46,804 nucleotides of DNA from Spirochaetota bacterium (GTDB lineage Bacteria; Spirochaetota; UBA12135; COTS27; JAFLEE01): contig JAFLEE010000034.1 in assembly GCA_017302015.1 (NCBI GenBank), positions 1 to 46,804 of the forward strand. Direction: 5' to 3'. Below, one piece after another: positions 40,852 to 46,804 of the stretch. Under the pieces are notes generated by a model. That model did not search any database. It was given only the letters and a program-made list of their open reading frames with translations, and had not been told where the DNA came from. Both the position numbers and the translations under genes were made by a program. How positions within the stretch are numbered: the stretch's first letter is position 1; every line of letters starts with the position of its first letter.

Positions 40852-42012
40852 ATGAAGAACCGAACCCAACGAGGCGATCCCGACACGACCGCAGTCCATT
40901 CCGCCGTGAACATCTACCGATCGACCCTCGATCAGATGCTCCTCGGGCTTTTTCCCGCGGTCCTCGTGTGGACCATTTTTTTCGTGGCCGGCCGCATCCA
41001 CGAGAGGGGCGTGGTGCTGTTCTGCCTGGGGATCACCCTGGTGAAGATGGCCTACGCCCTCGCGACCTTCTTGGACCACCTGCGAGGAAAGATGAACTCG
41101 TCGATCGTCATCCGGCGCGAAGGCTTCATGATGGCCTTCGACATGCTCATGGTTCTGCCGTTTTTCTACTTCTTTAAATTGCCCTAGATGGTTCCGGTCA
41201 TCTGCATCCAGACCCTCGTCTACGCGGTCCTCAATATCTTCTTCGTCCGTCAGGCCGCACTCAACATCGTCGTTTTCGTCTTCCCTTTCGTTGGCTACCC
41301 CATCGTGCTCCTCCTCCACGGATCGGTGCTCCCCCTGCTCATCGCCCATGCCCTGCTCATCCTCATCCTGGCCTGGCTCCTGCGCCTGCGTTTCAGCTTC
41401 CAAACTCTGGAACTCCGGGAACAGCACCATCAACTCATCCGCACCATGGTGCGCCATAATGTGCAGAACCGCCTCCAATCCCTGGGTCGGGTCGAATTGG
41501 CCATCGAGGCGGGGGAGAAAGAAAAGGCGATCCGTTACCTCTTCGAGGCTTCCGACGGCGTCGTCGAAGAGATGCGCCTCATGCAGTCCGGGCGCAATAC
41601 CGTCGATCTCTCCAGCACGGTGAAGGCGCTGGCCAAGCCCTTCCTCGCGAGCGGAAAGGTCGCCATCCCCGACGGGGTGCGCGTGCACATCGACAATTAT
41701 TTCCTCTCGTTCATGGTCTCCAATCTCCTCGAGAACGCCCGGGAAGCCTATTCCCGTCGGCAGCGCACGCCGGAGCGCATCGAGATCTGGTACGATGGGG
41801 AACTCCACGTGAAAGACTGGGCCGGGGGCCTCCCGACGCCACCGGCCCGGGGCCGCAGCGAAAAGCCCAACGGAGACGGCTCCCACGGCCATGCCCTCTA
41901 CCTGATGATCCAGACCGCCCATCTCTACGACATGGGCATCGACTACGCCATCGACCGGAACGAGGGCAGCACCGAGTTCCGCATCCGCCTTCCCCGCGCC
42001 AAGGGCCTCTAG
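40852..42012 (+). pseudogene. Membrane histidine kinase interrupted by in-frame TAG
   Basis: Two parts lie in one frame, separated only by TAG at 41185-41187 followed directly by ATG. That second ATG has no ribosome binding site, and the stop falls between hydrophobic segments (FYFFKLP-stop-MVPVICIQTL). This points to one gene of about 386 residues. The first part has membrane segments around LLGLFPAVLVWTIFFVAG and VLFCLGITLVKMAYALA; the second has three more. A cytoplasmic H-box-like MVRHNVQNRLQS is followed by an N-box (VSNLLENAREAY) and a G1-like DWAGGLP. Without the upstream part the kinase would lose several sensory helices. Nonsense mutation, sequencing error or recoding. Confidence 0.7.
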
Positions 42013-42074
42013 CGCGGGCCCCGGATCCCGGGGCCGAACGGGGCCAGTTTCGACGGATCGACGCGGGAGGAGCG

Positions 42075-42722
42075 ATGACCCCCTTTCTGATCGTCGTCAC
42101 GGTGCTCAATTACCTGCTTTGGACCGCGTGCTATGTCGCGGCCATCGTGAAGGGCTTCCGCTCGAGATCCTACGCTCTTCCCATGAGCGCGGTGGCGCTC
42201 TCCTTCGCGTGGGAGACCCTCTTCTCCTTCCATTTCCCCTACACCCAGTGGTACATCCACTACCTGAACCTCCTGTGGTTTTTCCCGGACGCCCTCATCA
42301 TGTACTTGATCCTGCGCCACGGCCCGGCGGAGCAGCCGATCCCCGCGCTCAAGGAACTCTTTAGGCCGTTGACGGTCTTCTCCTACCTGGCCGGCCTGGT
42401 GATCCTCTACCGGTTCACCCTAGACATGGGCGACCCCACCGGTACGCTCTCCGCCCTCCTCATCAATATCGTGTATTCCGTGGCCTATTTCCTGATGGTG
42501 GTCGCCCGCCCCGCGGCGAAGGGGCTCTCCTTCACGGTCACTTGGACGAAGGCCTTGGGGACCCTCGGAACCCTTTGGGTCCTCCATGCGGCCTACCCGA
42601 CGATCGGTGATCATGGATTCCGCTTCGTGGAGGCCACCGCGGTGGTGAGCGTCCCCTTCGATGCGCTCGCGATCATCCTTCACGCCAGGGCGATTCGGCG
42701 CCACCGGCTCGGTTGGGCCTAA
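42075..42722 (+). CDS. Multi-pass membrane protein, possible transmembrane terpene-cyclase fold
   Basis: A 215-residue protein of about seven membrane segments, ATG behind GGGAGGAG. Motifs VALSFAWETLFSF (acidic residue after Trp in helix 2-3) and LWFFPDALIMYLIL (Asp in the next helix) recall the Pyr4-like transmembrane terpene cyclase group, whose bacterial members have conserved Glu and Asp in these positions. It has no cofactor motif. It follows the interrupted kinase gene by 62 bases, so they may be co-transcribed. I am unsure of function; a plain membrane-sensor role is an alternative. Confidence 0.5.
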   Translation: MTPFLIVVTVLNYLLWTACYVAAIVKGFRSRSYALPMSAVALSFAWETLFSFHFPYTQWYIHYLNLLWFFPDALIMYLILRHGPAEQPIPALKELFRPLTVFSYLAGLVILYRFTLDMGDPTGTLSALLINIVYSVAYFLMVVARPAAKGLSFTVTWTKALGTLGTLWVLHAAYPTIGDHGFRFVEATAVVSVPFDALAIILHARAIRRHRLGWA

Positions 42723-42891
42723 GCGGCCCGCGCCGGAGAAGGGAACCTGGAAATCTAATTCTTTTCGCGCGATAATGGCCGGACATTCTGGGAGACGCGG
42801 AACGTCGCGTAGGCGGCGCCCCCAAGCCACCGGCATGACAAGTTACTCGGCGCCGCGGCGGTGATGCCGGGCGCCAAAGAGGCAGGCTCCA

Positions 42892-43764
42892 TTGACCACG
42901 ATCCAAGAAATTCCCCTTTGGCCCGGCCTTCCCGCCGACGAAGACATCGGCGAGGATCGCGGCACGGTCCACGCGGACCGGTTCCTGAGGACGATCGGCC
43001 ATCCCACGGTCGGCGTCCATCTCCCTTCGGCGCCCAACGGCACGGCCATCGTCATCTGCCCCGGCGGCGGCTATGGCGGGGTGTGCATTGATAAGGAGGG
43101 CCATGACATCGCCCGCCGCCTGGCTTCCTGGGGCGTGGCCTCGCTCGTGCTCAAGTACCGGCTCCCCGGCGGGGTCTACGTGGAGCCTCCCCTCCCCCTC
43201 GCCGACGCATGGCGGGCGCTGCGGCTCGCGGCATCCCGTGCCCCCGCATGGGGGATCGATCCCGCGCGCCTCGGCATCATGGGCTTTTCCGCCGGCGGGC
43301 ACCTCGCCCTGACCGCGGGGCTCAACCCCGATGGGGCGCGGCAAGGCGGCGACGCCGTCGACCGCCTGGAGGCGAGGGCGCGCTTCATGGTCCTCGGTTA
43401 CCCGGTGGTGAACCTGCTCCCTCCCCTCTCCCACAGCGGGTCCGCCCGTGCGCTCCTGGGCGCGGAACCCAGCCGAGAACTGCTGGAACGCTATAGCGGC
43501 GACCTGAGGGCGAACGAAAGCTCCCCCCCGACCTTCCTCGTCCACTCCGAAGACGATCAAGGCGTTCCCATCGCCAATAGCGTCGCCTTGCGCGATGCGC
43601 TCCACAAGCGCGGGGTCGATGCGGAACTCCTGCGCCACCCCACCGGCGGACACGGTTACGGCATGGGCGCGGGCGCGGGCTTCATGGCGGCGCCCGACTG
43701 GATGCCGGCCCTCAAGGGATGGATGGACGCCCGGGGCCTCTTGAAGGCCCCGGGGAACCGCTAA
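42892..43764 (+). CDS. Alpha/beta hydrolase, acetyl-esterase-like
   Basis: A 290-residue hydrolase starting at TTG with a GAGG about 11 bases upstream. It has the oxyanion motif CPGGGYGG, nucleophile GFSAGGH (Ser at about 133), acid in SEDDQGVP and His in GGHGYG: a complete triad. The pattern fits the BD-FAE/Aes-type acetyl esterases often found with polysaccharide genes (xylan or pectin deacetylation). No signal peptide is visible. Its stop overlaps the stop of the convergent TonB-receptor gene by 4 bases. Confidence 0.78.
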   Translation: MTTIQEIPLWPGLPADEDIGEDRGTVHADRFLRTIGHPTVGVHLPSAPNGTAIVICPGGGYGGVCIDKEGHDIARRLASWGVASLVLKYRLPGGVYVEPPLPLADAWRALRLAASRAPAWGIDPARLGIMGFSAGGHLALTAGLNPDGARQGGDAVDRLEARARFMVLGYPVVNLLPPLSHSGSARALLGAEPSRELLERYSGDLRANESSPPTFLVHSEDDQGVPIANSVALRDALHKRGVDAELLRHPTGGHGYGMGAGAGFMAAPDWMPALKGWMDARGLLKAPGNR

Positions 43765-46166
43765 AAAGTCACCTTGAAGCCCAGGATGGGCATGGGCGGG
43801 ATGTCGTACATGAACATCACCGGCGCCTCGCTGCCGGCCTTGAGCGAAGGATCGTAGAGTTTCGCGTTCGCCGGGTTCACCATGCCGGCGTCGAAGAACG
43901 CGTAGGTCGCGTTTTTGAGCCCGAAGATCCCCTCCACGCTCCAAAAATCGAGGTAGAGGCTGGCCTCCCCGCTCTTGAACGCGGGGAAATCCCAGGAAAT
44001 TTTGAGGTCCCATGTGAAGCGGTTCGGCAGGCGCTTTTGGAACTTCACCGCGTCCTCCACGAAGACCAGCCCCCCCGTGTTCGCATCGACCTGGACGGTC
44101 TGGCCGGTATAGGCGCGGCCCACCGAATAGGCGAGGCGGCTGCCCACGATGAGTTTGCTCTTTTTTTTGAGCGGGATGCCCTGGGCGACGATGAGGCTCA
44201 GGCTATGGGGCACCTCGCGCCGGAACCGCGACCAAACCAGCGTGTTCCCGTCGAAGAAGCTCCGGTCGGCCTTATTGAAGGCGTAATTGAACCAGGCGAC
44301 GGTGCCGGTCTTCCCCAAGTTCTTCTTGACGTAGGCCTCCGCGCCGTAGGAGGTGCCGTCCCCCGCGTTTGTGAAGAAGCGGCCGTCGGGCGTCACGAGG
44401 ATCTGGTCGTAAAAACGGATGGCGTACGCTTCGGTCTTGAACTCGAACTCGCCCAGCGACCATTGCCCGCCCGCGACCGCCTGCCAGGTGAAGGGGCTGC
44501 GGAGATCATGGCTGCGAAAGGCCGGGGCCGTTTCGATGAGGATGGGATAGGCGCTATAGCGCCCCCCGCGCAGGTAGATCGCCGACGTGGCGCTCGGCTT
44601 GAAGGTCACTCCGGCGCGCGGGTCGGGGGTGAATTGCCCCGAAGCGCTATTCCAGTTCACCCGGGCCCCCGCGTTCCATAGCAGCGGCCCGGTGGCGAAC
44701 TCCGCGCCGAAGAACGCACCGGCGAGGGTCCTCACCGCCCCCACGACGCGGAAATTCGTGTCGGCGGCGAGGTTGGCCAGGTTCTCGAGGAGGCCGAGTT
44801 GGGGAGAGGCCCGGAACTGGTGGAGGCTGAAGGGGAAGCCCTCGTAGCCGGCCTCGGCGCCCAGTTCGAGGGCCACCCGATCGGAAACGCGCCAGAATGC
44901 GCTGTCGGCGACGGCCCAATTCTCGGTGCTGCCGGGTTGGGTCGGCAGGCCCAGGGCCTGCTCGAAATCGGCGAAGCTATTGGAATTGTAGTAGCGCGAG
45001 ACGGTGAGTTTATTGCGCAGGGTCTTGGTGTCGTGGGACCAGACGAGGCCCGCCGCGTTCCATTGGTTCTCGAAGCCGAGTTTCTCGTTGGGGAAGTTCA
45101 GGCTCGCGCCCAGGGTATTGGTGCGGGGGAAGAAGGAGGTGTCGAAGAGGGCCTGGTCGAGGGATTGGATGAAGACCAGCGACAGGGTATCGGCCGCCCC
45201 GATGTTCCAATCGATCTTGGCGTTGAGGTCGTAGAAGAAGGGGATCGTGCTGAACGACGAGAGGAGCCCCCCGCCCAAGGACGCGAGGGCCGGGATGCTC
45301 CGCAGGATGGAATAGTAGAACTCGTAATAGGTGCGCCGGGCCCCGAAGGAGATCTGGATATTGGGGCCGGCGGGGATCGAGATATAGAAACCCGCAGCCG
45401 CGAGGTTCACGTCGATCTCGGCGCGCAGGCGCGACTTGTCGTAGCGGGTCTTGGAGAGCACCTCGATGGCCGCCAGAGAGGTGGAGAACCGCAGCGGCGG
45501 AACGCCCGAATAGAAATTGAGGCTCTCGATGGAGAGGGCCGGGAAGGCCGAGTTCACCCCGACGACGTGGAAAGGGCTGCCGATTCGGATGGCGTCGTAG
45601 GAGAAGGCGAGGTCTTCGAGTTCGCCCCCGCGGATGAACATGCCCGAGGCGTAGGTGGAGGTCTTCACCACCCCCGGCTGGTTGACCACGCTGCGGATCA
45701 CGTCGCCGGCGGCCCCGGGCATCATGCGGGCGTCCTCGGCGGTGATCACGCTCCGGGCGTACTCCTTGCGCGCCTCCAGGCCGGAGACGGTGACCGCCTC
45801 CATGCGCCGCTGCTGCTCCGCCCGGGCGCCCGCGTCGAGGCGCACGGGGATCGTCAAGGTCGCCGGGGTGGCCCCATCGATGGTGAACTCGGCGAGGTGC
45901 TTCTTCCCGGCGCGGATGATCTCGAGGCGGTAGGCGCCCGGGGCGAGGGGCCAAGTCGATCGATTATCGTCGAGGGGGTCTTGGAGTTTGCCCGCGGGGT
46001 CGGGGACCATCACCCAATCCTTCCCCGGGAAGGTGACGGTCGTCTCCTTCCAATCCCTCGCCCCGGTGAGGAGGAGGGTGTAACGGGACGCATTGGACGC
46101 GGACTCCGCGGCGACGGCGGCCGCGAGGGGCGCCATTAGAAGGAAGATCCGAATCGGCCCAAGCAT
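43761..46166 (-). CDS. TonB-dependent outer-membrane receptor
   Basis: An 801-residue exported protein. After the signal peptide a small beta domain (about 25-115, with LAPGAYRLEIIRAGKKHLAEF) resembles PEGA/carboxypeptidase-like extensions. The plug begins near 130 (SVITAEDARMMPGAAGDVIRS and FIRGGELEDLAFSYD), followed by a barrel rich in aromatic strands to a C-terminal FKVTF. It should import a substrate with TonB energy, or act as a surface receptor. Substrate unknown; sugar genes nearby hint at oligosaccharide. ATG has GGGGGAG upstream. No TonB/ExbBD genes are in the window. Confidence 0.85.
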   Translation of the reverse strand: MLGPIRIFLLMAPLAAAVAAESASNASRYTLLLTGARDWKETTVTFPGKDWVMVPDPAGKLQDPLDDNRSTWPLAPGAYRLEIIRAGKKHLAEFTIDGATPATLTIPVRLDAGARAEQQRRMEAVTVSGLEARKEYARSVITAEDARMMPGAAGDVIRSVVNQPGVVKTSTYASGMFIRGGELEDLAFSYDAIRIGSPFHVVGVNSAFPALSIESLNFYSGVPPLRFSTSLAAIEVLSKTRYDKSRLRAEIDVNLAAAGFYISIPAGPNIQISFGARRTYYEFYYSILRSIPALASLGGGLLSSFSTIPFFYDLNAKIDWNIGAADTLSLVFIQSLDQALFDTSFFPRTNTLGASLNFPNEKLGFENQWNAAGLVWSHDTKTLRNKLTVSRYYNSNSFADFEQALGLPTQPGSTENWAVADSAFWRVSDRVALELGAEAGYEGFPFSLHQFRASPQLGLLENLANLAADTNFRVVGAVRTLAGAFFGAEFATGPLLWNAGARVNWNSASGQFTPDPRAGVTFKPSATSAIYLRGGRYSAYPILIETAPAFRSHDLRSPFTWQAVAGGQWSLGEFEFKTEAYAIRFYDQILVTPDGRFFTNAGDGTSYGAEAYVKKNLGKTGTVAWFNYAFNKADRSFFDGNTLVWSRFRREVPHSLSLIVAQGIPLKKKSKLIVGSRLAYSVGRAYTGQTVQVDANTGGLVFVEDAVKFQKRLPNRFTWDLKISWDFPAFKSGEASLYLDFWSVEGIFGLKNATYAFFDAGMVNPANAKLYDPSLKAGSEAPVMFMYDIPPMPILGFKVTF

Positions 46167-46332
46167 GGAAACTCCCCCAGCGTGGCAGTGCTAGCTTTCC
46201 CTCCAATTCAACGAACGTCAAGGGGACGGGCGCGGCGGGAGCTGCCATCATGGAGTCGGCCAAATTCTCCCGCCGAAGCGGACCCATGATGTCCAACATC
46301 GGCCCGGTTCTCCCCGAAGGACGCGCCAGAGC

Positions 46333-46804
46333 TCAGGGCGCCATCCACGCTGGAACGGGGATTTCCAAAGGTCGCCCCGAGTCCGCGGCTTTCTGGATCG
46401 AAAGCCCCAGGTAATGGTCATAGGCGGCCTCGGCCACCGGATAGAAGGGCGCCCCGCCGCCTACGTATTCGCCCATCTTCCCCAGGCAGGTCGCGATGGC
46501 GATCTCGTCATCGGAGAGGCGGGCGGGATACGGGTTCTCGTAGACGCGCCGGCCCCCGAGGCGGATCGCCTTGAGATGGAAACCCTCGAGGTTGCTGTTC
46601 TCCCCGGCTTGGTCGCGCGTCAAGGTTTCGCGCACAGGGGTGCGGAAATCGGCCAGGGACCGCACCGTATCGCCGCTAATTTCCCCCCGATCCGCGCACC
46701 AGGAGGCGGTGGGAACGGATCCAAGAGAAGTATTGGTCCCCCGTGAAATCGAAAACGCAGAGTTTCCCGCCCCCAACCAGGGAAGACATTAGCTGCGACG
46801 ATTT
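46333..46804 (-). pseudogene. Gfo/Idh/MocA-family oxidoreductase, C-terminal part with frameshift, cut by window edge
   Basis: The last ~110 codons read EISGDTVRSLADFRTPVR... then LSDDEIAIATCLGKMGEYVG and HYLGLSIQKAA, the usual C-terminus of NAD(P)-dependent sugar dehydrogenases of this family. Just upstream, a different frame continues the same protein (GDQYFSWIRSHRLLVRGSGG) before hitting a stop. Removing one base from a run of six C on the plus strand (46683-46688) would join them as LLVRGSGEISGDTV. So this is either a one-base frameshift mutation or a homopolymer sequencing error. The N-terminal domain lies beyond the right edge. Confidence 0.8.

Noticed and set aside
32383-41187. Genome-wide reassignment of TAG to a sense codon
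   Set aside because: fucI ends at TAG immediately before a strong terminator and at the family's normal length; the regulator, DUF4405, ABC and other genes also end at TAG.

Overview
The window is about 46.8 kb of GC-rich DNA from a diderm bacterium. Evidence for two membranes includes a TonB-dependent receptor, a porin with a C-terminal Phe, a PorV-like outer-membrane protein and many lipoproteins. I cannot name the phylum from sequence alone. The gene mix (System II cytochrome c maturation, FucI, DUF4091 and Gfo/Idh/MocA proteins, creatininase remnants, a FlgD-like C-terminal domain, T/N-rich linkers) would fit a PVC, FCB, spirochaete or related lineage. At least five genes appear to start at TTG, most of them behind a good Shine-Dalgarno sequence.

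Layout. 1-2,750 is a rearranged, partly AT-rich accessory stretch. It holds the end of an IS3-like element, two ~94% identical broken 5' copies of a creatininase-family gene, an NHL beta-propeller lipoprotein and a 13-bp minisatellite. 2,792-12,414 is a carbohydrate region: a secreted clan GH-A glycosidase, a small Lys-rich protein, L-fucose isomerase behind a putative operator, an acetyl-xylan-esterase-like hydrolase, a DUF4091 protein and a YceI protein.

12,834-31,288 is the centrepiece, a respiratory and extracellular-electron-transfer island. It encodes a 19-heme cytochrome c fused to a membrane cytochrome b; a lipoprotein-CcsB-CcsA maturation set followed by an NtrB/NtrC-type two-component pair; and an opposing run of nine genes. 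The nine are a hexaheme lipoprotein with a collagen-like stalk, a PorV-like protein, a Reeler/IPT/FlgD-like protein, a pentaheme, a porin, a heptaheme lipoprotein, a small heme lipoprotein, a diheme c and a NapC/NirT-like cytochrome. That run begins at a perfect-looking sigma-54 promoter, with a 34-bp palindrome about 110 bp upstream of the predicted transcription start. The simplest model is that the NtrC-type regulator switches on the conduit, the 19-heme and NapC-like proteins take electrons from quinol, small cytochromes carry them across the periplasm, and the porin-heptaheme-hexaheme set passes them across the outer membrane.

32,092-42,722 carries signalling, metal-binding and transport genes. 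There is a heme-binding chemoreceptor and a membrane histidine kinase, each interrupted by a single in-frame TAG; YHS and DUF3347 metal-binding proteins; a DUF4405 membrane protein; a heterodimeric ABC exporter; and a possible transmembrane terpene-cyclase-fold protein. 42,892-46,804 has an esterase, a TonB-dependent receptor and a frameshifted, edge-truncated Gfo/Idh/MocA gene. No tRNA, rRNA or CRISPR array was seen.
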